Part shown: positions 26,201-39,461 of the stretch, piece by piece
Layout of the letters: the number at the start of each line of letters is the position of its first letter
Position numbering within the stretch: position 1 is the first letter of the stretch
Assembly: GCF_021462225.1 (NCBI RefSeq)
Contig: NC_061813.1
Span: forward strand, 19,988,442 to 20,052,441
Reading direction: 5' to 3'
DNA length: 64,000 nucleotides
Source: Girardinichthys multiradiatus
Lineage: Eukaryota; Chordata; Actinopteri; Cyprinodontiformes; Goodeidae
Position numbers and translations under genes: made by a program
The notes under the pieces: model-generated
Database searches by the model: none
What the model was told of the DNA's origin: nothing
Seen by the model: only the letters and a program-made list of their open reading frames with translations

Positions 26201-29200
26201 GGATGTATCCCATGTAGGCATGGACCACATCTAACCCGTAGCAGTCAATCAGCTCTCCCACTAGCTTGCTACCTCTCTGATTGGCTGCCACCTGAGCTCG
26301 CAGGTCTGACAGGTTGTCGTGGAGATTACGAGTCCCAGAGCAGCTGGGGTACTGAGCCGGAGCCATTAGAGCTTCAGTGACGGCTGATATGGAGACAAGT
26401 GGAAGAGGCGGTTGAAGATAACCACCACAGGAAAACATCCGTGTCCGAACAAACAGAGGAAAACGTTGAGTTTTACCTTCTTCTTGGAAGACACCCCCAG
26501 TGACAAGCTTAAATGAAACAAAGACTGCCCCCTCCTGCTGAAGGGAAGTGGAGTGGGGAGGCATAGAGCCTGGAGTGATGCCCCCGATGTCAGCATGATG
26601 CCCCCTGCTGGCCACAAAGAACACAGGCCTGTTGACTCCTTTTCTAAACACCTTGGGTTGCAAGACAAAACAAAGACAACAGTGAAGAAAGGACAGAAAC
26701 GGGGACTGAATAAGATATTAGAAAAGAACCAAAAGCCTGACCGGTGTGATGACTGTCAGATCTGGAAGATGGCTGCCGCCAGCACACGGGTGGTTACTCA
26801 AGATTACGTCTCCTTCTTTTAGCTTGTTTCCCAGTGATCTGATCTTCACAAACAGAAGGAAAAATGGATACAAACACTCTTACCCACTCTCAGTTGATGC
26901 CATTAGGGCAACCTTTGCTCCTACTCCTCACCTGGTACTGGACAGTCTCCTGCATGGCCCCCAGGTGGACAGGGATGTGTGGCGCGTTGGACACCAGACC
27001 TCCGTCGGGCCCAAATACAGCACAGGAGAAGTCGAGACGCTCCTTGATGTTTGTAGAGATGGAGGTTCTCTGTAGGACCCTGCCCATCTGTTCTGTAGCG
27101 ATCGGCAGAACAAACTCACACAGTTCAACATCTTTCATAATCATTTCTAAAATCCCTTCATCTATTCTTTAATGTGCTGTCCTACCCGCTATGCTCATGA
27201 AGCGGTGGGAGAAGATGGAGAGCTGCACGGTGTTGAGCTCAGTGCCCATAGCACACTGAGGGTCTGAGCCTACAGTCAGGCAGACGTCGCCTTCTTCTGT
27301 AAGACAGGCTTCACAGGATGGCTCCACCAGGATGGTGCTGATGGAGGACAAATAAAAGGTGGTAAACAGAAGTCTGGTTCATCAACAAATAAGGTTCTGA
27401 AGGGTTTTAAGGTTCTGAACATTTAGACCGGTGTTGGAAAATAGTAGCACAGTATGATGATCTGGAGCACAAAACCTACCGTTTCACTGAACCATCAGAT
27501 TTACAAAAAAAATGTAAAATAAAAGTGTGTAACATGATTTAAATGCTTTTTAAAACACAACAACTCATTCATTTGAATATATTTTAGACAGCTTTGAAAT
27601 TGAATTACAACACATGTATCCTTACAATCAATGCTGTTCCATCAATACCGCATTTCAAAGACAGCGTTAATAGTGCCATTAATAAGCCCAGGTGTGGCTC
27701 ACACTGACCTGGTTTCATACTTTTTTCATTGCTGAATTATTCGAAAACCAAGCCGAGTTCTAGACCAAGCATTTTTCTTCAGCTGCACAGAATACAAGTA
27801 AACCCATTGAAATAACTAATGCGAAAAAAAAAAAAAATACTCAAATACTTTGAGCTCATCAGCACTATTTACTAATACTCCATTAAGTAGATAATCACCT
27901 CCAAAGACATCTCAGAGTTGTGTGCATAAATTACGGAAGTTGCAACCGATCCAGTGAAATCATGATTTACAATGAACCAAAAACAAGCAAAATAAGTTGG
28001 AAAAACAGACGGACATTTAGTTTTCTAGTGGGAGAACTGTAGAGCTGTGGGTAATGCCGACTTAGTTTTTACACCACGACGGTTGCTTTTGTGAGCTGAA
28101 ATATTTTCAAATAGAGTAACACTCTGTCAGGCAACTGACTGGCAGTGCACAGCAACAGATGATGGAGGTGTAGAGCTGCAATACTATATGCAGGAAAACT
28201 TCACTTCTCCACCGTCTCTGGCATCTTTTTACAACACTTTAAACCGTTTGGGTCAGCCAACACCTCAGTATACCGTGATGGAGGTAACCAGGCCATGTCT
28301 GAAGGATAGCTTGCCTGTTTTTGTCGATGATGATGGCCGGTCCTTGGATGCTGTTACCACCTGGCAGTTCCTCCCACAGATACACACTGGTGTCCATGTA
28401 ACCATCTTCAAAGTAACACTTGGTCATCTACGGAGACAGACAGCACATATTTCTTCAGTTAAAGAAGCAGCTACACAATGACGAAGTCAATGGTAAAACA
28501 ACAAGCAGAAGATCTTCTGTGTGAAACTTTAACAGTAGGGAGAGCTCATATGTGTTTATGATATTATGTGTGTGTTCTTGACTCTGTATACCATGACAGG
28601 TTTGGCTTGTGTGTGTCCCATCTTTGATTTATGCACGGAGTTGATCCCAGATTTCCCACAGCCTCTCACTCTGATGTCATCCACCAAGATGGGTCTGTCT
28701 GGGATGGTGAACCCAAACTCCTTCAGATAACTTCAACAAAAAAAACAAAAAAACCAAGTAATGCCCACGAATGAGGCACATGAAGCAAACTTGGCATGAA
28801 ACCTGTAAATCCTTTTAAATAAGAAGGTGACATTAACTTAATAGTTTATTTTGTTATAACAATGTAAACTGACCCATCTGCATGTTGCTGAGTCAAACTA
28901 CAATAGGCATAAGCAAATGATTGGCAGACCGTTTGGTGAAGGCGCTGCAGAAGTCGCCTGCTTGACAGGAGTGGGCGTGGCCGGGATAACCGTCAGCTGT
29001 GACCATGAGAGCGCAGTCGGTGCCTTCGTAACGCAGGTGGAGAAAAACCTCAGTGGTTATCTGAGCGCTGAGGAGCACAAGAAAAGTCCCAGTCTGTTGG
29101 ATTATGTTGCTTTTAAAGATATTTTTTCAGCACTAGTGGCCGTTATTTTTATTTTTTGACAGTAGGCAGACAGGAAAGAGGGGTAGAGAGAGGGGGAGAC

Positions 29201-32200
29201 GTACGGCAAATGTCGCCGGGTCCGGGACTCAAACCCGGGACCACCGCTTCGAGGACTGTAGCCTCTGTATATGGTCGCGCGCTTAACCCCTACACCATAA
29301 TGGATAATAAAGTTATTTAAAATAACATCTAGAGAAAAATACGAAAGAAGAGCGTGAATATTTAAAGTAGAATACAGTAGCTACAAATTAAACTACTGAT
29401 CAATTAACAGAGAGATTTGTTAAAAGTCTTATTACAAACAAAAAAATCTGTATTATACATTAAAAAAGGGCAGTGGTATTAGAAATACAAAAATCCTCAG
29501 AATCTACTGATTGACTTCATATGAAAATAAAAATAATTAAATCAAATAATTATGGAGAAAAATATTGTGTTTGGCCTGTATAGTTTGAATATTTTACATT
29601 TTGAGTTTAGGGAAATTATTAAGTGTGTGAATCTCACCATCATGTCTTTAAACTCTGTTTAAATTATGTGTATGGTTTCAGAGTGAAGGTTGGAAATGGT
29701 TTTGTTGATTACAAAAAGGAAAACATAATCACCCCTGAACACATGAATGACCAAACAAGAATATATTGATTTTAACCCCTCTGGAACTGAACAATAAACT
29801 GAATCGCCATCACAATATCCATGCGCACAGTTTCGCCATTCATTCTCTGCATGTGGACAGTATATTTGACCAGCTCAATGGACTCCAACTGTCCTTAATG
29901 TCCACACCTGATTTATGCGTTAAGTAGCCGAGATGTAAAAGTTCACAGAGGATCGTGGAGACACTGTGTAAAGGTAAAAACTGAAAACAACTAGAAAAAT
30001 GTGCGTTAGTCAAAATTCAATATGTTATTTAAATGTCCAGCAATATTATCATAATTATATATATTTTCTAAAATTATGCAGCCCTAAAGTCTCCCATGTC
30101 CCTCCAGGAAAACTCACACAGCCCTAAATGAGTTACTGCAGAAAAAGAACTCATACAAACGATTACAAACATTAAATCCGCTTCAGCCCTAATCATAAAT
30201 ATCACTTTTTTTCATTTATGAAATGTTTTTTTACCCGATTTTGTTATAAAAGCAAGAGATAATACATTTAATTTTAACGCAATTTAGCAAGCAAGTATAC
30301 AAGAGGTTCTTAATGTTGACCCTTACATTAGCTCTGCTGCCTCCTAGTGGTTAAATATGTAAAACCATGAAAATGTCAAAGAAAATCCAAATCTCAGTAC
30401 AGATGTTCGGAATGAGAAGCTTTGGGTATGTGAGTGCTAAAATAGGATGAAAGGTGCTTTAACCCCAGAGGGTTAAAGCACTTTGCCAAATACCTTGTCA
30501 ACATAGCTTTTTTAATAATACAGAGTAACACCCATAGGTTTCAGTAGACTAAGACACCAGGAACTCTACTCCATGTGAGGATTTTGTGGCCTCTGACCTT
30601 GAGAAGCCACGTGCGCAGAGCGTGTCGCGGCAGCGTCTGCAGAGCTGCTCCATCCTGCGGTTGAGCTCGCTGAAACACTGCTGCTCATACTTCAGGGAGC
30701 ACGGTTCCTGCACCTCTTCCACAACATCTGCCAGGGCCAGACCGTACGCTGACAACACACCACTGTATCTGGAAGCAGCACAGACACACATGATAGACTT
30801 TCACAAACTTATATGAGCAACAAAATATTTCTGCGCAGCACTCTGTAACTCTCTTTGTTGTCAATGACCCCCTATCAAACTTACTTATGGATAAAGACAG
30901 TCTTCATTCCCAGAGCTCGGGCTATAGCGCAGGCATGCTGACCCCCTGCACCACCGAAACACGCCAGCACGTGCTGAGATGTATCATGACCTTTTGCCTG
31001 TTCGGTTTAGAGAAAAAAAGGATTACACAAGACCGTTTTTCTTTAGGTTGTAAAAAAAATCACAAATCAAAAAATTCCTGCAGAGTTTTATAATAAAATA
31101 CCTGTGTCAGAGCCCTGATTGGTCGGCACATTGCCTCGTTAGCGACACGAACGAATCCCATTGCAACCTCTTCCATGCTCATCTTTGATTGGCTGTTTGG
31201 CACCGTGTTGTTCTGGGACTTGTTGGACCCATTGGCTGCCACCTTCATTAAAAAACATAAATAATCTGCATTTTTTAATCACTATCTGGTTTCAGCATCA
31301 TTAAAAAGAAATACTGTAAGTTTGGTACCTGGCTTGCAGACAGGAAGATGTTGATCTCCTCAGTGAGATGGTGGAAATGCTTCATGGTCTCTTCCAAGGA
31401 CAGCGGTTCGTTCTCTGCCGGGCCGAAGATCTTTGGAAAGAACGAAGGAAGGAGGCGACCCAGAGCTAAGTTAGCGTCGGTCACAGTCAGAGGGCCACCT
31501 GCAAAAGAAAAATTCTCAGTTTCAGCATTGAATTTCCTCATTTTTTGCTTATTCTGCAGAACGAAAGTGGAAATTGGCTCCCGATAATGTCATATGAAAT
31601 GAATCTAGTTGATTTATAAAATACACCCTCAGTATTTCCGCTTCACAGCTTCAACTAAGACACATGATGCAAGCATGAGGTATATAAGCAGAACCTGTGC
31701 CCATTTTTCTCCTCTATGTACATTAAGTGGATTACTAATTCAGAGGAGGCAGAAAGGACAGAACTGAAAAAACCCAACTGTGTGACTGTAGATTATTATC
31801 TAACAGCCTGGAGATTAACAAGTTATAAAAGAAAGATTTAAATGTCTTGATGAAGCCAAAAATGCACTTCTGTTTATTAACCTGGCTGTAGAGGTAATGG
31901 AGCACAAAATAAACTCAGAAGCAGTCCGTAATCTCACCTTTCCTGTAACAAGCCGGTCCTGGATGTGCACCTGCAGATTCTGGTCCCACGACAAACATCC
32001 CTGATCTTGGGAGTCAAGTAAAGAAAGCACAGACATGCAGGGAAAAGCAAACAAAAAATCTTATGACCATTTGAAAGCAGCAAATGAATCCTTCTGAAAC
32101 ACAATGGACAGAGTGTAACTTCACCTGAAAAAGAGTCGGGACCCTCCGCCTGCAGCCACGGTGTTGATGTCCAGCTGAGGCGCTTGCAGGGTGACTCCAG

Positions 32201-35200
32201 CTGTTGTTGCCTCAAACACGTGTTCATATTGTCCTGCATAGCGACTCACATCGGTGGAGGTTCCTGCAGGGATACACAAAACAGAGAAAAAGTAACATAT
32301 ACAATCTTTTTTTCACAATTATGCATTAACTCCTCGTTTACAGGTAAAGTTTAAGGGGTGTGAATACTTTCTAAATCCCTACACAAGGAAGCTACCCAGT
32401 TATTTCTTAGCTATCCCTCCCCCTCCTCCTCGAACACTCACCACCCATATCAAAGCCAATCACAGGCCTTTTCTCCATTTGGCTGTAAGAGGTGATGGCG
32501 TATCCCACCACGCCCCCTGCAGGGCCGGACAGAATGGCTCGGGAGCCACAGAACTGCTCCATGGGGGTCAGACCTCCATCTGACTGCATGAACAAGACAT
32601 CCACATCCTAAAAAAGACACAGAAATAAGAATATTAGGGAATTCAGTTACCACAAAAACAATTTTCCTTATGCCAACAAAAACTGACCTTCAGACCACCT
32701 TCAAAGCCAGCAATGAATCCTTTTAAATACTGATGAATTTTAGGTGTGAGGTAGGCATCTGCACAGACCGTGTAGCCCCGAGGGACCGCCCGTACCATCG
32801 GCATGACCTCGCTGGAGAGAGACACCTGAGTGAAGCCCAGACGACGGGCGAGAGAGCCCACTGCTTTCTCGTGATCAGACCAGCTGAAACAGAGAGATGT
32901 ATGAGGGGGACATAAAACCTGAATCAAACATTAAGACTTTGGTTTTATGGCTTGTTTTGTCACACCGACAAACATATTTGCCTGAAGAATGAGATAAAGG
33001 TTTGGTGCTGGCTATCAAAAAGGGTCTCACCCATCAGACTTAACTCAGTCTTTCGTATCAAAAACTTTAAAAAACGCAGACTTTTTCCTCAAGAGCAAAG
33101 AGTCTAGATGAAAGAAGGAGGGTTAGGGAAGGAAAACATGAACTTTCGCCCAGAAGGCTGCATACGTTTTACAGACAATAGAAGAGTGTTTATTGGACCT
33201 ACAGTGCCAATCCCCCATAGAGACAGAGAGATCCTGGGAATGGGAGTTATATAATCACATATCAGCTTTTAAGAAAATAGTAAGAAGCTGGGAAATGCTA
33301 GCCAAAGTATTTAAACTTAACAAAGGACAAGAGCTCAGCCTGAAATCTAAAGAAGGGCAGTCTTGTTGAAGTACTGACGTGTATGAGTGCAGGAGGAGGA
33401 CTGCGACGGTGGAGATGCCGCGGGATAAAACTCTTCTCAGGTCTTTTTCCACTTGTTCCAGATCCAATTCCTGCCACACCTCCAGAGAATCGCCTGTACT
33501 GCCTAAAAACACAAAGCATGGGCTGTCAGCGTTATTAAGGACACATGGATCACAGTTTTGTAAAGCTTTGACCTGCTAATAACACTTTTAGACATCACTG
33601 ATTTTTTTTTTAAGCCTATTATCAAGAGCATTGTTTGTAGCTTTCCAGCAGTGAGTAACCAATAAGTGTTTTTATTATGTGCAGAGGCAATATCAATGTC
33701 ACGCCAGAGATAAGAGTAGCTGTAAAACAGGGTTTTCGTCTGTGAAAGAAATGGAAAATAATTACGGAGTTTAATTTTTAGACTGTTTTTAGCTTCTAAG
33801 GCCATCAGGTAGGATTATTAGCATTAGTAGCTGTAATCATCAGTCTCTGTGTGTACTCCCTAGAGAATGTAAACCCTTGCCTTAACTGCTAGATTTCCAA
33901 AAAGCTGCCAACATTTCCAAGTCCGGCATGTCCCAGGATGGACAGAAGATGAAAGCTCAAAAGGATAATAGAATATCTTTGTTGTAGTATGTTTAGCCTT
34001 CCTGTTATCTACTAAGGTCTCGCTCTCGGTTTAAAAGCAGCAGCCAAAATTAACCACAGACAGAAAATGCAGCTTCCTTTTAAAAAGCTTTTGCACTTAC
34101 TTTGACTTCATGTTTAAACATCTAAAGACCTAAAATTGAGTCTTCATCTACCAGAAACAACATCCACACCTTATAGGGGGAGAAATGTGAGCTGTTAGCC
34201 TTACGTACGTTCACTGACCTGAAAAAGATTGGATTTTTAAAAATTTGATCTACCAGCTGATTTCTCTGTGCATCTTTAGATATGACCAAACGCCACACAT
34301 TTAGAAAAGATTGTAACTTTTAAAACGGTTACAGTATTTTGGTTTGCTAAATTTAAGAGCAGGGTTTCAAATGCTAACACGACCATTAGCCACTCTTATT
34401 CAATTACCATCATAACAAAAAAGAAGCTATGGATATTCCTTTTTGAGCAACAAGATTGTTGTACCCTAACTTTTACCTCTCCAGAACCTAAGAACCCAAA
34501 CTGCTGATCAGTTTCTGACAGAAAACAACCATTATATACAGGTTCTTCTCAAAATATTAGCATATTGTGATAAAGTTCATTATTTTCCATAATGTCATGA
34601 TGAAAATTTAACATTCATATATTTTAGATTCATTGCACACTAACTGAAATATTTCAGGTCTTTTATTGTCTTAATACGGATGATTTTGGCATACAGCTCA
34701 TGAAAACCCAAAATTCTATCTCACAAAATTAGCATATCATTAAAAGGGTCTCTAAACGAGCTATGAACCTAATCATCTGAATCAACGAGTTAACTCTAAA
34801 CACCTGCAAAAGATTCCTGAGGCCTTTAAAACTCCCAGCCTGGTTCATCACTCAAAACCCCAATCATGGGTAAGACTGCAGACCTGACTGCTGTCCAGAA
34901 AGCCACTATTGACACCCTCAAGCAAGAGGGTAAGACACAGAAAGAAATTTATGAACGAATAGGCTGTTCCCAGAGTGCTGTATCAAGGCACCTCAGTGGG
35001 AAGTCTGTGGGAAGGAAAACGTGTGGCAGAAAACGCTGCACAACGAGAAGAGGTGACAGGACCCTGAGGAAGATTGTGGAGAAGGGCCGATTCCAGACCT
35101 TGGGGGACCTGCGGAAGCAGTGGACTGAGTCTGGAGTAGAAACATCCAGAGCCACCGTGCACAGGCGTGTGCAGGAAATGGGCTACAGGTGCCGCATTCC

Positions 35201-38200
35201 CCAGGTCAAGCCACTTTTGAACCAGAAACAGCGGCAGAAGCGCCTGACCTGGGCTACAGAGAAGCAGCACTGGACTGTTGCTCAGTGGTCCAAAGTACTT
35301 TTTTCGGATGAAAGCAAATTCTGCATGTAATTCGGAAATCAAGGTGCCAGAGTCTGGAGGAAGACTGGGGAGAAGGAAATGCCAAAATGCCAGAAGTCCA
35401 GTGTCAAGTACCCACAGTCAGTGATGGTCTGGGGTGCCGTGTCAGCTGCTGTTGTTGGTCCACTGTGTTTTATCAAGGGCAGGGTCAATGCAGCTAGCTA
35501 TCAGGAGATTTTGGAGCACTTCATGCTTCCATCTGCTGAAAAGCTTTATGGAGATGAAGATTTCATTTTTCAGCACGACCTGGCACCTGCTCACAGTGCC
35601 AAAACCACTGGTAAATGGTTTACTGACCATGGTATCACTGTGATCAATTGGCCTGCCAACTCTCCTGACCTGAACCCCATAGAGAATCTGTGGGATATTG
35701 TGAAGAGAACGTTGAGAGACTCAAGACCCAACACTCTGGATGAGCTAAAGGCCGCTATTGAAGCATCCTGGGCCTCCATAAGACCTCAGCAGTGCCACAG
35801 GCTGATTGCCTCCATGCCACGCCGCATTGAAGCAGTCATTTCTGCCAAAGGATTCCCGACCAAGTATTGAGTGCATAACTGTACATGATTATTTGAAGGT
35901 TGACGTTTTTTGTATTAAAAACACTTTTCTTTTATTGGTCGGATGAAATATGCTAATTTTGTGAGATAGGAATTCTGGGTTTTTATGAGTTGTATGCCAC
36001 AATCATCCGTATTAAGACAATAAAAGACCTGAAATATTTCAGTTAGTGTGCAATGAATCTAAATTATATGAATGTTAAATTTTCATCATGACATTATGGA
36101 AAATAATGAACTTTATCACAATATGCTAATATTTTGAGAAGGACCTGTATATGTTATAACCTGTTTTAGTATGTAACTTTCAGCTGGTCAGCAGGAATAC
36201 TTGCTATTTTTTACATACGCAGAATTTAAACTCGATCATTCATGCAGATGCACTGAGCTGAGGAAGCAACTCGGAAGCTGGGATCAAGAGGCAACCCCAA
36301 AAACGGGACAGAAAACAGTAAGAACAAAGAAGTTGCAGTCTAAAACATGAGACAAATGGTCAGACTTGGTGGAAATCTGCAGCAGATTGTAAATGAACTG
36401 TATCGCCCATAACATCACATTCAGCCACAAAGAGACAAGAAAAAAGCCCCTCAATGAAAATTACTGATTCTTTGGAAGCAGTTTCACTCTATAATGTATG
36501 CAAAGCCCTTCAAAAACTATGTGCAATACTTCTAACCACCTTTAATGTATTTTAAAGAGGCAGAACTCCACCTTTACTCTTGAAGTGTCTCAAAGGAGGA
36601 GTTTAAGAAAAAATTAACTAATTAGGAATATCTGGCATCGTCTCTCCACCTACTGCCGTCCCAAAGTTCAGACAGTACCAGGGTAGTTTTCTGAGGTAAA
36701 TGTCTATCCTGGTAGATGCAGTTGAAGCACAATGGCTAAAAGAAACTACCCTGGATACTGGATAAAGTTCATTAAATCAAAGCAGAAAGAGTAGTAAAGT
36801 TCCTTTTGCTTTCAAAATGTGCAAAACAATCTACCGGTAATATAAAAATGCATCCAACTGTGATGTGATATCAAAAGTCTGGACCCAAAATGAGACAATG
36901 CAGGATTTTCTATGGTAAAAATACCTGCCTTTAGCTTTTACTATTTTACCAGCACAACTCAATATATAAAATACTGATGGAAACAAGGTTAAAAAGGAAT
37001 ATTTGAACTATGTAAACACCTGTTACAATACGTTTGGGATCTTTCCTGGGTAGCTGGCAATCTTCTTGACAGAGGACGACTCGCTCATCCACCTCTATGA
37101 CTTCCTCATAAAGCACATCAGGGACGGCGACCTCCTGTCATATATGCACAAGTCACGCAGATTTATTGAAGAGAAGCATGAGGACAAGTCCTGCAAAACA
37201 GTAGCTAAGAACATAGGACTGAACATATCATGTATAGTGAAGGTTTGCCATTATGTTTATGTCACTTACGATAAGTGAAATTTTTCACTTTTTTATCTTT
37301 GTTCACAGTTTTGTTACAAGGCTTAGTAGATAAGTGACCACTTAAAACTGGTAATGTGTACAACAAGTCTGGGGTCAAACTCCACGAGCTGCCGCTGCGC
37401 TCTACAACACAATAGCTCATGTGGCAAAAACAAACATCTGCATGCAAATAACTTAGTAAAAATATTTGGCTAGGGCAAGGAATGAATTTCAAAAGTTAGG
37501 AAAACAAATGTTACCAAATCAAAAAGTTTGGGCCTGGCCTGTGTGCCAATGTGCAGCAGGTCCTTGAAGCCTTTTGTGACTAGGAGTGCGGTCCGTTCTC
37601 CTTCCCTCTCCAGCAGGGCATTGGTTGCTACAGTAGTGCCCATTCTGATCCAGCCAATCAGGGAGGTGTCAACGGGCTGATCACGAGGAAAGAGCTGTCC
37701 GGTTTCCTGCCATTGGAGCCATGCAAATATATTAATCACAACTGTTAAGAATGTTGTATGTTCAGGGCTTTGCTAAATATAATCCAATGAACTTGTTCAT
37801 ATTTTGTCCGATTTTAACTTTAAATCTCAATGTTTTTTATTGAGATTTCACATGAAAGATCAACACAACCACATGTGTGCTAGGTGGAAGGATGAGGATA
37901 CATGATATATCCTTCATTTTGGTTCTTTTTATTTCTTTGCAAATAATCAGTTAAGTGTGGCACCCTTTATTCCAATGCCCCTAAATCACCATATTAAAAG
38001 ATTTCACCTGCATACAATTTATTTTTAGTTTCACTCCAGCTGTTCTGTGAAGGCCTCAAAGGTTTGCTAGAGAACATAATTGAAAAAGACAACATCATGA
38101 AGACAATGGACACAGCAGACAGGCCGGGATAAAGTTGTGGAGACGTTTGTATGAGGGTTAGGTAATAAAACAACATCCCAAGCTATGAACATCCATGCCT

Positions 38201-39137
38201 GCATGGCCTTCATTTAAAAGAGGCAAGAAGAAATCTTTTGTTTCAAGGTGGCCACAACAGGTCACAATCATAAACCATTGAGCCATACTAAGGATCAGGA
38301 ATATATGTGGAAGTACTCTGGGCTGATGGAAACAAAATTAAACTTTTTGTTCAATATCCAAAATACTGTGGAGGAAAACTAACTATGCACATCACCCTGA
38401 ATGTACCATCCACATGGTGAAACATGGTGGTGGCAGCATCATGCTGTGGGTATACTTTCTTCAGTAGGCACAGGAAAGTTGGTGAAGGGAAGGTGGATGG
38501 AGCTAAATACAGGAGAACCTTCAAAGAAATCTAATTATAGGTAACCATGACTTGGGACTGTGGTGGAGATTCACCTTCCAGCAGGACAATGACCCCAAAC
38601 ATACAACCAGAACAAAATCCAGACCTAACTCCAATCAAGAATCTGTTAAATTACTGTTCACAGACTGTATTGAGACAATCTAGGTGAGCTTCAGTTATTT
38701 AGCAAAGAAGACTATAAACCTTTTTGTATCTAGATGGGCCAAAGTAATAGAGGCATTTACCATAAAGAACTGAAGCTGAACTTAAACTGAAAATGTGAAA
38801 TTCACAGGTTATAATCATCTTTGCAAGGAGCTGTATGTTTACATATAAAGGTTCTTAACTAAGTGATACTGCGAAGTTGCAAATTCTGTAGAACTTTGCC
38901 ACAATATGATTAAGGAAATATCTGGTTATTCTTTATAAAAAAATATGTATCCACCCTTTATGTTACCTCTTCCAAGACCCGCCGGATCCCCTCAGTGGGA
39001 GCGTCTTTGTAATTCTGTGGGTCCTTGGATAGCAGTTTAAGGACTCTCTCACGACCATCAGGCAGACGTGCAAACACATCTGTGAAGGTACCACCTCGGT
39101 CGATGGCAAAGTCAAACTTTCCCTTAGTCTCAGCCAT
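20288..39137 (-). CDS. oplah: 5-oxoprolinase (ATP-hydrolysing), 27 coding exons, complete
   Basis: Opens 5-oxo-L-proline to glutamate using ATP in the cytosolic gamma-glutamyl cycle. Exons (high..low): 39137..38967, 37706..37515, 37134..37020, 33502..33379, 32883..32688, 32607..32442, 32263..32125, 32005..31938, 31498..31329, 31242..31102, 30997..30885, 30768..30598, 29067..28930, 28730..28592, 28427..28315, 27337..27186, 27092..26932, 26843..26742, 26651..26477, 26383..26199, 25203..25054, 24967..24833, 24740..24591, 24491..24334, 24227..24067, 23916..23819, 20443..20288. All phases agree, giving 1312 codons; human OPLAH is about 1288. The hydantoinase A half starts with DRGGTFTDV (residues 13-21) and has [13 protein letters not shown] at about 317-329. 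The hydantoinase B half (about 750-1270) has [24 protein letters not shown] and [20 protein letters not shown]. The C-terminus is [12 protein letters not shown]. The intron after exon 28427..28315 uses a GC donor. Three Tc1 copies and a SINE are intronic. Confidence 0.97.
20551..22159 (+). mobile_element. Tc1 element copy A (1609 bp) in the last oplah intron
   Basis: The element is flanked by TA dinucleotides at 20549-20550 and 22160-22161, the Tc1/mariner target-site duplication. Terminal inverted repeats are about 200 bp (20551-20750 and 21960-22159) and begin CAGGTCCTTCTCAAAATATT. It is nearly identical to the copies at 34539-36147 and 39462-41070. The transposase inside is broken. Confidence 0.93.
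20879..21882 (+). pseudogene. Tc1 DD34E transposase pseudogene (copy A)
   Basis: This is a cut-and-paste transposase with N-terminal helix-turn-helix ([19 protein letters not shown]..., [10 protein letters not shown]) and a catalytic core showing [14 protein letters not shown] and [11 protein letters not shown]; the sibling copies count as DD34E. Two lesions are seen against the siblings: a TAG stop at 21134-21136 where copies B and C read tryptophan, and a frame disruption at about 21603-21620 just after the second aspartate. The frame resumes to the terminal FPTKY at 21882. It cannot make a full transposase. Confidence 0.9.
22162..23818. other. oplah intron sequence, no further feature seen
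   Basis: AT-rich remainder of the intron between oplah exons 23916..23819 and 20443..20288. No recognised repeat or conserved motif. Confidence 0.4.
25285..25850. mobile_element. rearranged Tc1-type remnant in oplah intron
   Basis: Terminal-type sequence (acattttgtcatgttacag) lies at 25291-25309. An antisense transposase phrase, gatgatgctgccaccacca, lies around 25441-25459. A sense phrase, ggtggcagaatcatgctgtg, lies around 25781-25800. The same coding stretch therefore occurs in both orientations within 350 bp. No usable frame remains. Confidence 0.45.
29115..29303 (-). repeat. tRNA-derived SINE in oplah intron
   Basis: Read on the minus strand, a tRNA-like head has an A box (tggtgtaggggttaag) and a B box (gggtttgagtccc). 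A pyrimidine-rich body follows (ctctacccctctttcctgtc, tgcctactgtc), ending in an AATAAA-type A-rich tail. It is not a functional tRNA gene because the cloverleaf 3' half runs into SINE body. Its tail lies about 50 bp from the 3' splice site of the oplah exon starting at 29067. Confidence 0.75.
34539..36147 (+). mobile_element. Tc1 element copy B (1609 bp) in an oplah intron
   Basis: It has TA duplications at 34537-34538 and 36148-36149 and inverted repeats of about 200 bp. It lies between oplah exons 37134..37020 and 33502..33379, in the antisense orientation to that gene. Sequence is nearly identical to copies A and C. Confidence 0.93.
34866..35870 (+). pseudogene. Tc1 DD34E transposase pseudogene (copy B)
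   Basis: The frame reads from [12 protein letters not shown] to FPTKY with a single visible lesion, a TAA at 35328-35330 just after SDESKFCM. Copies A and C have a sense codon there. The HTH region, [12 protein letters not shown] and [11 protein letters not shown] motifs are all present, with 34 residues between the second aspartate and the glutamate. Of the three copies it and copy C are least damaged. Confidence 0.9.
37786..38835 (+). mobile_element. decayed Tc1-type copy in oplah intron
   Basis: Terminal-like sequence lies near 37795-37870 (ttttttattgagatttcaca). Sense transposase phrases follow: ggtggtggcagcatcatgct at about 38426-38445 (GGGSIML), ccagcaggacaatgacccca at about 38578-38597 (QQDNDP), and actccaatcaagaatctg at about 38629-38646 (TPIKNL, with K in the position of the catalytic E). 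No open frame survives. Confidence 0.6.
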
Positions 39138-39461
39138 AATGAGGAAAGAGTAGAGTGCAGCTGCTGACCTTAAGGTCCTTAAGGCTGAAAAAGAAATTAT
39201 ACAGAGACATGTTTTATTCACAAAACCCCAGGCCTCGTCTGTATTTGTAGTCAAGTACTACTAACTACAAAACTCTACTGCCGGCTTTCTTGCTTTTTCC
39301 CAGACACCATATTATCAGGTTCTGACCTCTGACACATTCCTGCACATCTAAACCCAATCAGAGATTAAGATTAAATATGTTTGAATTGATTCAGTTTTCC
39401 ACAAACAGTCTTCTTGGGAGCATGAAGAATCAGGTGTCAGGCTGCTGTCCCTTAAGAACTA

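Noticed and set aside
29115..29303. A tRNA gene on the minus strand
   Set aside because: A and B boxes are present, but the sequence continues into a SINE body and tail and no complete cloverleaf is formed.
31999..32003. CAG at 32003-32001 as the acceptor of the oplah exon 32005..31938
   Set aside because: Using it would break the frame. The AAG four bases earlier (giving [10 protein letters not shown], as in OPLAH) keeps all phases consistent.
32930..33378. Extra coding exon in the oplah intron between 32883 and 33379
   Set aside because: The flanking exons join in phase and match the human protein without a gap, so no exon is needed there.
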